Shown here: in pieces, positions 17,379 to 25,707 of the stretch
Numbering within the stretch: position 1 is the stretch's first letter
How the letters are laid out: each line of letters begins with the position of its first letter
Assembly: GCA_044464765.1 (NCBI GenBank)
Contig: JBIQKZ010000001.1
Location: forward strand, 186,001-250,000
Direction: 5' to 3'
Source of the DNA: JBIQKZ01 sp044464765
GTDB lineage: Bacteria > Pseudomonadota > Gammaproteobacteria > Burkholderiales > Burkholderiaceae_B
DNA length: 64,000 nt
The notes under the pieces: model-generated
Told to the model about the DNA's origin: nothing
The model's input: the letters and a program-made list of their open reading frames with translations, nothing else
Databases searched by the model: none
Translations under genes and position numbers: made by a program

Positions 17379-17392
17379 CCCAAAGCTTTGGG
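17379..17392 (+). promoter_or_regulatory. 14-bp perfect palindrome at the ribosome site of the operon
   Basis: CCCAAAGCTTTGGG ends eight bases before the ATG at 17401, and its last G residues form part of the GGGGA Shine-Dalgarno sequence. As DNA it could be an activation or repressor site; as RNA the self-complementary sequence could mask the ribosome site. Which is the case is not decidable from sequence. Confidence 0.35.
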
Positions 17393-17400
17393 GAATCATA

Positions 17401-18261
17401 ATGGATATAGACATAGAGTATCTAAAAACGTGGGAAGGCAAGATTCAGACTCAGGCGGATCGGATTACCTTAGCTCCCAGAACTGCCTTGGCGGCCACGC
17501 TGGACCGGCCTGCCGACATGCTCCCGCTTGACGGGGGTCTGCCGCCGCTGTGGCATTGGCTGTATTTCTTGCCTACGGCTTTCCAGTCGGAACTTGGTCC
17601 GGACGGACATGCGAAGCGTGGCGGGTTTTTGCCGCCCGTGCCATTTCCCCGCAGAATGTGGGCAGGAGGACGATTATCCTTCCGTCACCCATTACGCGTG
17701 GGCGACGTCGTCGAGCGTACCTCCGAAGTGGTCAGTGTGGACCTCAAACACGGGCGTTCGGGTAGTTTGGTCTTCGTGCTTGTGCGTCATACGATCCGCA
17801 GCGAGGCAGGCTTGGCTCTCACAGAGGAGCAGGATATCGTTTATCGAGAGCAGCAGGCCTCGGACTCTCCCCCTGTAGAGCCGCTGAAGGCGACGCGGGA
17901 AAGCGTTTGGGAAAAGCGCATTCGGCCTGATGAAACGCTATTGTTTCGTTACTCCGCCTTGACATTTAATAGTCATCGCATCCATTACAGCCGTAATTTT
18001 GCAATGAACGTGGAAGGCTATCCTGGTCTGGTGGTGCATGGCCCCTTGATTGCCACGCAGCTGCTGGATTTGTTGGAACAGAAGATGCCGGATGCCGAGC
18101 TTGCGTCGTTCAGCTTTCGCGCGGTCAGCCCAGTATTCGATACCGAAGATTTCTACGTTTGTGCGGCCCCGGCTCAAGACGGTAAATCCGTCGAACTATG
18201 GGCGCGCGCCATCGATGGGCGGCTGGCCATGCAGGCCCAGGCTGTATTGGCAATCAGTTGA
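17401..18261 (+). CDS. ich: FAS1-like hydratase, itaconyl-CoA / mesaconyl-C4-CoA hydratase type
   Basis: A 286-residue double-hotdog protein of the MaoC/FAS1-like dehydratase group. The first hotdog carries the subgroup signature PPLWHWLYFLPTAFQSELG and PPVPFPRRMWAGGRL; the second, from about residue 165, has the catalytic region FRYSALTFNSHRIHYSRNFA followed by YPGLVVHGPLIA, with the usual His and Asn/Asp hydratase residues. Proteins of this type (Ich of Pseudomonas, RipB of Yersinia, Meh of Chloroflexus) hydrate itaconyl-CoA or mesaconyl-C4-CoA to citramalyl-CoA. First gene of the operon, 84 bases before the dehydrogenase gene. The CoA-transferase and lyase downstream fit a route from itaconate to pyruvate and acetyl-CoA. 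Confidence 0.82.
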   Translation: MDIDIEYLKTWEGKIQTQADRITLAPRTALAATLDRPADMLPLDGGLPPLWHWLYFLPTAFQSELGPDGHAKRGGFLPPVPFPRRMWAGGRLSFRHPLRVGDVVERTSEVVSVDLKHGRSGSLVFVLVRHTIRSEAGLALTEEQDIVYREQQASDSPPVEPLKATRESVWEKRIRPDETLLFRYSALTFNSHRIHYSRNFAMNVEGYPGLVVHGPLIATQLLDLLEQKMPDAELASFSFRAVSPVFDTEDFYVCAAPAQDGKSVELWARAIDGRLAMQAQAVLAIS

Positions 18262-18345
18262 TTTGAGCATGGCGCCAAGGTTAACGATATGCTGCTTGCA
18301 GGCTCGCGGGCGGCTAATACATTAATGAAAGTAAAAAAGGAAACG

Positions 18346-19506
18346 ATGCAAACCCTATCGGATAACTATCAGGACATACGCGAAGCAATACGTGATCTGT
18401 GTACGCATTTCCCGGATGAATACTTCCGCCGCATCGATGAGGAACGAGGCTACCCCGAAGCGTTTGTCGATGCCTTAACCCAGGCGGGATGGCTGGCCGC
18501 CATGATTCCGCAGGAATATGGCGGCTCAGGCCTGGGATTGACCGAAGCTTCAGTCATCATGGAGGAAATCAACCGCTGCGGCGGCAACTCGGGCGCCTGC
18601 CATGGCCAGATGTACAACATGGGGACCGTGTTGCGCCATGGCTCGGAGGAGCAGAAACAAAGGTACTTGCCGCAGATCGCCAGCGGCGAGTTGCGTCTGC
18701 AGGCCATGGCGGTGACCGAGCCGACCACCGGTACGGATACGACCAAGATCAAGACGACGGCGGAGCGCAAGGGCGATCGCTACGTGGTGAATGGCCAGAA
18801 GGTCTGGATTTCGCGTATCCAGCATTCGGACCTGATGATTCTGCTGGCGCGCACAACGCCCTTGAACGAGGTGAAGAAAAAGTCGGAAGGCATGTCGGTG
18901 TTTCTGGTGGATCTGCGCACCGCCTTGGGCAATGGCATGGCCGTGCAGCCAATTCAAAACATGGTCAACCACGAAACCAACGAAGTTTTCTTCGACAACC
19001 TGGAGATACCAGCCGAAAACCTGATCGGCGAAGAAGGGAAGGGGTTCCGCTATATTCTGGATGGCCTGAATGCGGAACGCACCCTGATCGCCGCTGAATG
19101 TATTGGCGACGGCTACTGGTTCGTCGAGCGTGCCGTCAATTACGTGAATGAGCGAATGGTGTTTGACCGGCCAATAGGAAAGAACCAGGGTGTCCAGTTT
19201 CCCATTGCGCGCGCGTTTGCAAACATCGAAGCGGCCAATCTCATGCGGTACAAGGCATGCGAGCTGTTCGACGCGGGCCAGCCGTGCGGCACCCAGGCCA
19301 ATATGGCTAAGCTGCTGGCCGCCGATGCTTCCTGGGAAGCCGCCAACGTGTGTTTGCAATCGCACGGCGGCTTTGGTTTCGCTTGCGAATACGACGTAGA
19401 GCGCAAGTTCCGTGAAACCCGCTTGTATCAAGTGGCGCCCATCTCGACCAATCTGATTCTGTCGTACGTGGCGGAACACGTTCTGGGTTTACCGCGTTCG
19501 TTCTGA
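18346..19506 (+). CDS. Acyl-CoA dehydrogenase of the itaconate-type cluster
   Basis: A 386-residue FAD enzyme with the three ACAD domains: an alpha domain to about residue 120, the FAD-binding AVTEPTTGTDTTKIKTTAE region and the C-terminal helices. The catalytic Glu of medium-chain enzymes (YEGT motif) is absent: the matching segment is YQVAPISTN. A glutamate is present at the isovaleryl-CoA-dehydrogenase position, Glu244 in GLNAERTLIAAE, so activity on a methyl-branched acyl-CoA is plausible. Methylsuccinyl-CoA to mesaconyl-CoA would fit this operon, but that is inference. The ATG at 18346 has AAGGAA upstream. An equivalent gene (PA0879) occurs in the Pseudomonas itaconate operon. Confidence 0.87.
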   Translation: MQTLSDNYQDIREAIRDLCTHFPDEYFRRIDEERGYPEAFVDALTQAGWLAAMIPQEYGGSGLGLTEASVIMEEINRCGGNSGACHGQMYNMGTVLRHGSEEQKQRYLPQIASGELRLQAMAVTEPTTGTDTTKIKTTAERKGDRYVVNGQKVWISRIQHSDLMILLARTTPLNEVKKKSEGMSVFLVDLRTALGNGMAVQPIQNMVNHETNEVFFDNLEIPAENLIGEEGKGFRYILDGLNAERTLIAAECIGDGYWFVERAVNYVNERMVFDRPIGKNQGVQFPIARAFANIEAANLMRYKACELFDAGQPCGTQANMAKLLAADASWEAANVCLQSHGGFGFACEYDVERKFRETRLYQVAPISTNLILSYVAEHVLGLPRSF

Positions 19507-19552
19507 TGGCAATTTATTCTTTTTGTTCCACACTATCAATTGGAGGCCGGCT

Positions 19553-20731
19553 ATGCGTCCGCTCGATGGAGTAACCGTACTGTCGTTGGAGCATGCGGTC
19601 GCCGCGCCATTTGCCACACGCCAGCTGGCGGACCTGGGTGCGCGTGTTATCAAGATTGAGCGGCCGGGCCAGGGGGATTTTGCGCGGGGCTACGATACCC
19701 GTGTTAAAGGACTGTCGTCGTATTTCGTCTGGATCAATCGCTCCAAGGAAAGCATCACGCTGGATTTGAAGAAGCCGCAAGCGATGGAGGTGTTGAACAA
19801 GCTGGTTGGCAATGCCGATGTGCTGGTGCAGAATCTTTCGCCGGGTGCCGCGTCGCGATTGGGTTTGTCCGCTCAGGAGTTACGCCCGAAAAATCCAGGC
19901 CTTATCGTTTGCGATATCTCAGGCTACGGTGCAGATGGGCCTTATCGCGATAAAAAGGCGTACGACATCCTGATTCAGGCGGAGGCGGGGCTCTTGTCCG
20001 TCACGGGAAGCGAGCAAGATCCGTCCCGGGCGGGATTCTCGGCCGCTGATGTCGCCGCCGGTTCGTATGCCTACAGCTCGATCCTTGCGGCTTTGCTGTT
20101 GCGGGGCCGCACCGGCAAAGGCAGCCATATTGATTTATCCATGTTGGAGGCATTGGGCGAATGGATGTCCAACCCTCTCTACTATGCGTTTCAAGGAAAT
20201 GCTCCCCCGCCGCGGATGGCAGCGAGCCATCCCAGTATCTATCCCTACGGCCCTTTTCGTGCAGGTGCAGGGAAAACGGTCATTCTGGGCGTGCAAAATG
20301 AGCGGGAATGGGCCCTGTTTTGCACCGAGGTCCTTCAGCAGCCGAACTTGATCCGGGACGAGCGCTTCAGCTCCAATGTGGCACGCAATGCGCACCGCGC
20401 CGTGCTGAAAGAGATCATTGAAGCGGTCTTTGTTGAGCTGCCTATCGAGGATGTTCTGTCCAGACTGGATGGAGCAAGAATCGGTAATGCGCAGATGAAC
20501 ACCATGAATGACGTTTGGGTTCACCCCCAATTACAGGCGCGCGACCGATGGCGTGAAATCGATTCGCCCGCTGGGTCGATTCCCGCTTTATTGCCACCGG
20601 GCCTGAATGACAGCTTTGACTATCGGCTGGACGCGGTGCCCGCACTGGGGCAGCACACGCATTCGATTCTTCACGAGTTGGGTTACGGCGATGACGTTAT
20701 CGCGCAAATGCAGGCAGATGAAATTATTTAA
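19553..20731 (+). CDS. ict: Class III (CaiB/BaiF) CoA-transferase, itaconate CoA-transferase type
   Basis: A 392-residue formyl-CoA-transferase-family protein. MRPLDGVTVLSLEHAVAAPF, RVIKIERPG, SIDLK-like SITLDLKKP and the nucleotide-binding YDILIQAEAGLLSVTG are typical. GRTGKGSHIDLSMLEALGEW is the conserved second part, and SIYPYGPFRAG belongs to the active-site region. The enzyme would activate a dicarboxylate with CoA from succinyl-CoA or another donor. In the itaconate cluster this is Ict (RipA in Yersinia belongs to a different CoA-transferase family). GGAGG lies six bases before the ATG at 19553. Confidence 0.83.
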   Translation: MRPLDGVTVLSLEHAVAAPFATRQLADLGARVIKIERPGQGDFARGYDTRVKGLSSYFVWINRSKESITLDLKKPQAMEVLNKLVGNADVLVQNLSPGAASRLGLSAQELRPKNPGLIVCDISGYGADGPYRDKKAYDILIQAEAGLLSVTGSEQDPSRAGFSAADVAAGSYAYSSILAALLLRGRTGKGSHIDLSMLEALGEWMSNPLYYAFQGNAPPPRMAASHPSIYPYGPFRAGAGKTVILGVQNEREWALFCTEVLQQPNLIRDERFSSNVARNAHRAVLKEIIEAVFVELPIEDVLSRLDGARIGNAQMNTMNDVWVHPQLQARDRWREIDSPAGSIPALLPPGLNDSFDYRLDAVPALGQHTHSILHELGYGDDVIAQMQADEII

Positions 20732-20746
20732 TAGGAAGGCTTTGTG

Positions 20747-22105
20747 ATGAGTGGATTGGATTCAAGCGCTACGCTGGCCTCGTTCGCGGCTACGCTTTCA
20801 TACGATCAGATACCTGAACCGGTTGTGCGACGCACCGAGGACTTGCTACTGGATTGGCATGGGTCGGCGCTGGCCGGAAAAGGCGCGCGGCCGGTCGAGT
20901 CGATTGAACGCTTTGCGCTGACCATGGGGCCTGAAAAGGGGGCGTGCGATGTGCTCATCTCACGACGGACAACCTCGCCATATTTTGCGGCGATGGTCAA
21001 TGCTGCCTCGTCCCACTTCGCCGAGCAGGATGACGTTCACAATGGGTCGGTCTTTCATCCGGCGACGGTTGTTTTTCCTGCCGCGCTGGCGGCCGCGCAA
21101 GACACGGGCGCTTCAGGCAAAGAGTTCTTGACGGCAGCGGTGGCCGGCTACGAGGCGGGCATACGGGTAGGCGAGTTCCTGGGGCGATCGCACTACACCG
21201 TCTTTCATACGACGGGCACGGCGGGCACGATTGCTGCTGCTGTGGCGACCGCTCGGCTGCTCCAGGCGACCCCCGAGCAAATGTTGCATGCCATGGGTTC
21301 TGCCGGCACTCAGGCTGCGGGGCTGTGGGAGTTCCTGCGGGATGCCGCCGATTCTAAACAATTGCATACAGCGCACGCCAGCGCCAGCGGCTTGGCTTCT
21401 GCCTACTTGGCGTTGGATGGTTTTACAGCTGCGCGAAAAATCTTGGAAGGTTCCCAGGGGATGGGAGCTGGCATGTCCAGCGATGCCGACGATGGAAAGC
21501 TGACAGATCGGCTGGGGCAGCGCTGGGCTATTGCCGAGACCTCGTTCAAGTTTCATGCATCATGCCGCCATACGCATCCCGCTGCGGATGCTCTGTTGTT
21601 ATTGATGCAGGAGCATAAGCTGGATGCGAACGATATTGCAGAGGTTGTCGCCCAGGTTCATCAGGGGGCGATCGACGTATTGGGTCCGGTAGTCGATCCT
21701 GCCACGGTGCATCAGGCCAAGTTCTCGATGGGTAGTGTGCTGGGCTTGATCGCGGTCTTTGGGCGCGCGGGTGTTGAAGAATTCGAGACTTCGTTCAATG
21801 ATCCCCGCATCGTTGCGTTCAGACATAAGGTGTCCATGGAACTTGACCGGGAGGTCGATATGGCTTACCCGGCGCGTTGGTTGGGCAAGCTTAAGGTGCG
21901 CACGACGGATGGTCGGGTGCTCGAGGCGCGTGTGGACTGCCCAAAAGGCGATCCGGATAACACGCTCAGTCGCAGCGAGCTTGAAGAGAAGGCGCTCCGG
22001 TTGGCGAGGTTTTCCAACGCGGCATCCGAGGAGCAAATGCGCCAGGCATTTCGTGCCATCTGGAGTATTGCCGACGCACCATCCGTGGGCAGCTTGTCGT
22101 ATTGA
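20747..22105 (+). CDS. MmgE/PrpD-family protein
   Basis: A 452-residue member of the family that includes 2-methylcitrate dehydratase PrpD and cis-aconitate decarboxylase. It has the N-terminal helical domain, the SSHFAEQDDVHNGSVFHPATVVFPA segment shortened here to its core HFAEQDD and HPATVVF, and RQTHPAADAL-like HTHPAADALL. Aconitate decarboxylases, which make itaconate, belong to this fold, but a decarboxylase would be odd in a degradation operon; the same gene (PA0881) occurs in Pseudomonas and its role there is also uncertain to me. GTG 20744 and ATG 20747 are both possible; AGGAAGG is seven bases before the ATG. It lies 15 bases after ict. Confidence 0.8.
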   Translation: MSGLDSSATLASFAATLSYDQIPEPVVRRTEDLLLDWHGSALAGKGARPVESIERFALTMGPEKGACDVLISRRTTSPYFAAMVNAASSHFAEQDDVHNGSVFHPATVVFPAALAAAQDTGASGKEFLTAAVAGYEAGIRVGEFLGRSHYTVFHTTGTAGTIAAAVATARLLQATPEQMLHAMGSAGTQAAGLWEFLRDAADSKQLHTAHASASGLASAYLALDGFTAARKILEGSQGMGAGMSSDADDGKLTDRLGQRWAIAETSFKFHASCRHTHPAADALLLLMQEHKLDANDIAEVVAQVHQGAIDVLGPVVDPATVHQAKFSMGSVLGLIAVFGRAGVEEFETSFNDPRIVAFRHKVSMELDREVDMAYPARWLGKLKVRTTDGRVLEARVDCPKGDPDNTLSRSELEEKALRLARFSNAASEEQMRQAFRAIWSIADAPSVGSLSY

Positions 22106-22123
22106 ACCGCGGGCGGTGGAGAA

Positions 22124-22942
22124 ATGATGAATCCGTTTAGTGCATATTCATACCTGTTTGTTCCCGGCACCCGGCCCGATCGTTACACCAAAGCCTTGGA
22201 ATCAGGCGCGGGCGCCGTCATTATCGATCTGGAAGACGCTGTTTCCGCTGCGGACAAGCCAAAGGCTCGAGAGGCGGTCGCCCAGCACCTGGCGGACCTG
22301 CCGCCGGTGTTGATTCGGATCAACGGAATCGAAACGGAGTGGTTTCATGACGATCTGATGATGTGCAAGCATCACAAGGTGGCGGGCATTATGTTGCCCA
22401 AGGCGGAACAAGCAGGCGATATCGAGTTCATTGCCACGCAACTGGGGGCCGAAATTCCCATTTATCCGCTCATCGAAACAGCGAAAGGAATGTCGAGCGC
22501 TGGCGATATCGCGCGCAGCCGCAACGTTAAGCAACTGGCTTTCGGTTCCATCGATTTCCAACTGGACATGGGCATTGCCGACGATGATCAAGGGCTTCTG
22601 TATTTCCGTTCGCATCTGGTTCTGGCCTCGAGGCTAGCCAATATCGCGGCCCCTATCGATGGAGTGACGGTTGCGGTGAACGATCAAAACGCTTTGCGTG
22701 TCGATGCGCAACGTTCCAGAGGTTTGGGCTTTGGCGGCAAGTTATGCATTCATCCGAACCAGATCGGTCTCGTTAATAGCGCTTTTGGGCCATCGGAACA
22801 GGAGATTGCATGGGCGAAGCGCATCGTAGATAGCGCAGCGACTGCGCAAGGCGCTGCTGTACTGGTTGAGGGGCAATTGGTCGACAAGCCGGTGTTGTTG
22901 CGCGCCCAGGCAATTCTAAACCGTCCGTCCAAGGGCGCATAA
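22124..22942 (+). CDS. ccl: HpcH/HpaI-family CoA-ester lyase, citramalyl-CoA lyase type
   Basis: A 272-residue CitE-like lyase. It opens with YLFVPGTRPDRYTKALESG, followed by the metal-binding IIDLEDAVS, VLIRINGIETEW, IMLPKAE and the later LAFGSIDFQLDMG and GKLCIHPNQI motifs. Enzymes of this type split citramalyl-CoA into pyruvate and acetyl-CoA with magnesium. It closes the operon and completes the itaconate to pyruvate plus acetyl-CoA route predicted from ict and ich. The start is ATG 22124 or the next codon ATG 22127; GGAG lies just upstream and its spacing favours the second. No strong terminator is seen before the TorT remnant. Confidence 0.83.
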   Translation: MMNPFSAYSYLFVPGTRPDRYTKALESGAGAVIIDLEDAVSAADKPKAREAVAQHLADLPPVLIRINGIETEWFHDDLMMCKHHKVAGIMLPKAEQAGDIEFIATQLGAEIPIYPLIETAKGMSSAGDIARSRNVKQLAFGSIDFQLDMGIADDDQGLLYFRSHLVLASRLANIAAPIDGVTVAVNDQNALRVDAQRSRGLGFGGKLCIHPNQIGLVNSAFGPSEQEIAWAKRIVDSAATAQGAAVLVEGQLVDKPVLLRAQAILNRPSKGA

Positions 22943-23018
22943 CCCGGGATAATTGCATCCATGCCGTGTTGTTCGTGTGCTCTATGACGGGTTTGTGCAT
23001 CGATGGTCCACACGCCGG

Positions 23019-23665
23019 CTATAAGTAGGCGAATTCGCCAAACAAATTATTAAACAGATAAACGCTTGAGCGGTTTTTGCCCTGTTCAAGAATCCGTACA
23101 GCGGTATCAATTTGCATCCGTGATGTCACGACGACGGGTGCAACCCCTGCGGCAGCCACGGATTTGCTCTTCAAGCCCTGGAGCACGCCTGGCGTCATAT
23201 AAACGGAAACCGGCTCAACGTCGTCGTTCACTCTGCGCGCGCGCAGAAGAGGTACTACACGTACTTCGGGAGAACCTTTGGGATGTTTCTTGGCCAGCCA
23301 CTCTCCTGCGCGATAGGCTTCGTCGTGAGGATTGGTTAACACGCGAGCGTCGACGTCGTCTGAGGAAACACCATTAGTGGCGTCGATGACAACGATATTC
23401 TTGTCTCGCAAGCTTCGTAGCAGGTTGTCCATGCCGTCGGCGGAAACGGCGACCAGGACGACTGCCTGAGCGCCACCGGCAACACAATCTTCAATTTGCG
23501 TAATTTGATTGTTGAGTTGGGTGTATCCTCCCGCGTCCAATACCTGGATACTCACACCGAGACGCTTGGCTTCTTCAACCGCACCGTAGTTGGCTGCAAG
23601 AGAGAACGGATCTTTCAGGTGGGGGTAGGAGACGCAAATCTTCCAGTTCTGCGTCGCGCATCTTT
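23019..23665 (-). pseudogene. TorT-like periplasmic sugar-binding-fold protein, remnant
   Basis: On the minus strand the frame keeps WKICVSYPHLKDPFSLAANY, EEAKRLGVSIQVLDAGGY and the following IEDCVAGGAQAVVLVAVSADG, which match TorT/periplasmic binding protein 1 N-terminal lobes. The signal peptide and leader are missing: homology starts at about 23660. After HPKGSPEVRVVPLL the expected central lobe is absent, and the frame jumps to VEPVSVYMTPGVLQGLKSKS and RMQIDTAVRILEQGK, which resemble the C-terminal lobe. The end (NLFGEFAYL) does not match the family. It looks like a gene with several deletions. The 5' break coincides with the break of the LysR gene on the other strand. Confidence 0.65.
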
Positions 23666-24430
23666 GAACGAACGTCTGCCGGTTTGGCGCCGACAGAGCA
23701 CGGTGTTTGCCTTATTCAACACGCTCATGAACTTCTTGCCCGGCTGAATACTATCGAGGCCGATTTACAGAACATTACCGAGGTTCCGGTGATGCGTCTT
23801 GCGTTGGGCGTTATGCCGACAGCTACCCTAAAGCTCGCTCCTCAGTTGATCGAGCTATTGGATTCGCAAGCGGAAGACGTGGCGGTAACGCTCACCGAAG
23901 GTACGATGGCTAACCTGTTGCCTCCACTTCGTTCAGGCGAATTGGACTTCATTGTGGGAGTATTGCCAAACCGTCCGCTGGGGGCGGAGTTCAGTCATAA
24001 AGTGTTTTACGAAGACCCTTTCGTAATTGCTGTTCGACGCGAGCATCCTTTGGCCCGACGAACGGATGTCAGTTGGGACGATTTACGCGATAGTGCAATG
24101 GTGTTGCCGCCAGAGGGCGCATTGACGAGAGAGTTGCTTGTTGATGTTCTGGCGCGCCATAAAATCAGTATCCCACGCTGTAAAATCGAATCCGTTTCCA
24201 CGATGATGATTATCGGTGTCTTGCAAAAGCATGATATGTTCGGTTTGCTCCCATTGGAGCTGGCGGAATACTTTGCAGGCCTGGGCATCTTATCGATTTT
24301 GCCGCTCGAGGTGCCCAATGCGCATCGTAACGTAGGAATGCTGTGGCGTTCCGATGTTCCATCGAGCGCAACGCACAAACGCGTACTCGAGATATTCCGT
24401 AGCGCTTACCCCGACGCTCCGGGAAGTTGA
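23658..24430 (+). pseudogene. LysR-family regulator lacking its DNA-binding domain
   Basis: The frame begins within the end of the helix-turn-helix domain (RIFERTSAGLAPTEHGVCLI, matching the LFERTSRGLxPTxxG motif) and runs through a complete effector-binding domain: VMRLALGVMPTATLKLAPQL, DVAVTLTEGTMANLLPPLR, ELDFIVGVLPNRPLG, and ends naturally at DAPGS. The roughly 50 residues with the recognition helix are gone, so it cannot bind an operator itself. ATG 23684 could still allow translation of an effector-domain protein. It was probably the divergent regulator of the TorT-like gene beside it. Confidence 0.7.
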
Positions 24431-24445
24431 CGAAGGCGCCGGCTT

Positions 24446-24913
24446 CTACTTGACGATCTTCAGCCGAGGCCGTTTGGGGTCATCGTCGGAGGGGCCGGAC
24501 GTGTCGTCGCTTGTCTTGTCGCCCTGAACAACCCCCGTGGGCCCCTGGGCTGGCGCGGTGTCGGCAGGGTCGCCCGAAGCGCTGCCGGGGTAGGCTTCCG
24601 ATTCGTGAACCTCGAACCCCATGCCGGCGCCCGTTTCACGCGCATAAATGGCGGACACCGCCGCGACCGGCACAAAGATATGTTCCGTGACGCCGCTGAA
24701 GCGGGCCTGGAATTCAATGTATTCGTTGCCCATGGCCAGCCGGTTGGTGGCTAGCGAACCGATATTCAGCGTGATCTGCCCATCGTGGATGTGCGCGCGC
24801 GGAACAACGGTATTGGCGTCGACGGTAACCACGATATGCGGTGTGTAGCCGTTGTCGGTGCACCATTCGTGCAGTGCGCGGATCAGATAAGGCTTGGTCG
24901 AAGATTCGGACAT
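24446..24913 (-). CDS. sspB: ClpXP protease specificity-enhancing factor SspB
   Basis: A 155-residue adaptor that delivers ssrA-tagged and other substrates to ClpXP. The Sm-like substrate-binding domain is TKPYLIRALHEWCTDNGYTP through NRLAMGNEYIEFQARFSG and IFVPVAAVSAIYARE. A flexible, acidic and proline-rich linker follows, and the protein ends in RPRLKIVK, the ClpX-docking tail comparable to ALRVVK of E. coli. It follows sspA by 46 bases, the classical sspAB order. Only 15 bases separate its stop from the LysR remnant on the opposite strand. Confidence 0.95.
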   Translation of the reverse strand: MSESSTKPYLIRALHEWCTDNGYTPHIVVTVDANTVVPRAHIHDGQITLNIGSLATNRLAMGNEYIEFQARFSGVTEHIFVPVAAVSAIYARETGAGMGFEVHESEAYPGSASGDPADTAPAQGPTGVVQGDKTSDDTSGPSDDDPKRPRLKIVK

Positions 24914-24959
24914 GGGCGTTCTGGTTTAGGCCGGACCTGGTCCGGCGTGAAAAGTTGCT

Positions 24960-25568
24960 TTAGCGGCGCATGACTTTTTCGGATGGCGTCAGCGCTTCGA
25001 TGTAGGCGGGTCGCGAGAAAATGCGTTCCGCATACTTTTGGATGGGCGCGGCGTTCTTGGGCAGTTCGATGCCGTAGTGATCCAGGCGCCACAGCAAAGG
25101 CGCAACGGCCACGTCCAGCATGGAGAATTCCTCGCCCAGCATGAACTTGTTCTTCAGCAGCAGCGGCGCCAGTTGCGACAGGCGGTCGCGGATGTTCTGG
25201 CGGGCGTTTTCCAGGACTTTCTCGTCGGGCGTGGCGCGGTTTTCAAGAGCGGCGACGTGGACGAACAATTCCTTTTCGAAGTTGTACAGGAAAAGGCGGG
25301 TGCGCGCACGCATGACGGGGTCGGCCGGCATGAGCTGCGGATGCGGGAAGCGTTCGTCGATGTACTCGTTGATGATATTGGATTCGTACAGCACCAGATC
25401 CCGTTCAACCAGAATGGGCACCTGGCCATAAGGATTCATGACGGCGATGTCTTCGGGCTTGTTGTAAAGGTCGATGTCGCGGATTTCGAAATCCATGCCT
25501 TTTTCAAACAATACAAAGCGGCAGCGTTGCGAGAAAGGGCAGGTCGTTCCGGAGTAGAGCACCATCAT
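24960..25568 (-). CDS. sspA: Stringent starvation protein A (GST-fold)
   Basis: A 202-residue glutathione-S-transferase-fold protein that binds RNA polymerase and modulates transcription in starvation and acid stress. The N-terminal thioredoxin-like domain is MMVLYSGTTCPFSQRCRFVL with NPYGQVPILVERDLVLYES, followed by the all-helical domain. The family lacks a usable GST active site. I start at ATG 25568 (MMVLYSG), with GGGAAG seven bases upstream; ATG 25583 would add five residues and has no ribosome site. A strong terminator upstream (25623-25661) implies its own promoter in the 60 bases between. Confidence 0.93.
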   Translation of the reverse strand: MMVLYSGTTCPFSQRCRFVLFEKGMDFEIRDIDLYNKPEDIAVMNPYGQVPILVERDLVLYESNIINEYIDERFPHPQLMPADPVMRARTRLFLYNFEKELFVHVAALENRATPDEKVLENARQNIRDRLSQLAPLLLKNKFMLGEEFSMLDVAVAPLLWRLDHYGIELPKNAAPIQKYAERIFSRPAYIEALTPSEKVMRR

Positions 25569-25622
25569 AGTGAGGCTTCCCATCTTAAAAAGAATAACAA
25601 GAGCACAAAGAACAGCGGCTCG

Positions 25623-25661
25623 GAAAAAAAGAAATAGGCGTATTACTGTACGCCTATTTCT
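25623..25661 (-). terminator. Rho-independent terminator after petC
   Basis: A perfect 13-base stem (25661-25649 and 25642-25630, with a six-base loop) is followed on the minus strand by seven T residues (25630-25624). It ends the petABC transcript about 47 bases past the petC stop and 55 bases before sspA. A second, larger hairpin with nine-base outer arms (25664-25698) lies between it and petC. Confidence 0.88.
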
Positions 25662-25707
25662 GATTGGCGGCTTGGAGCATGCGCCAAGGAGCCGCCAAGC
25701 TTGCGAA

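Noticed and set aside
18346..19506. Acyl-CoA dehydrogenase as catalytically dead because the YEGT-type Glu is missing
   Set aside because: A Glu is present at the isovaleryl-CoA-dehydrogenase position (Glu244), so the enzyme is probably active.
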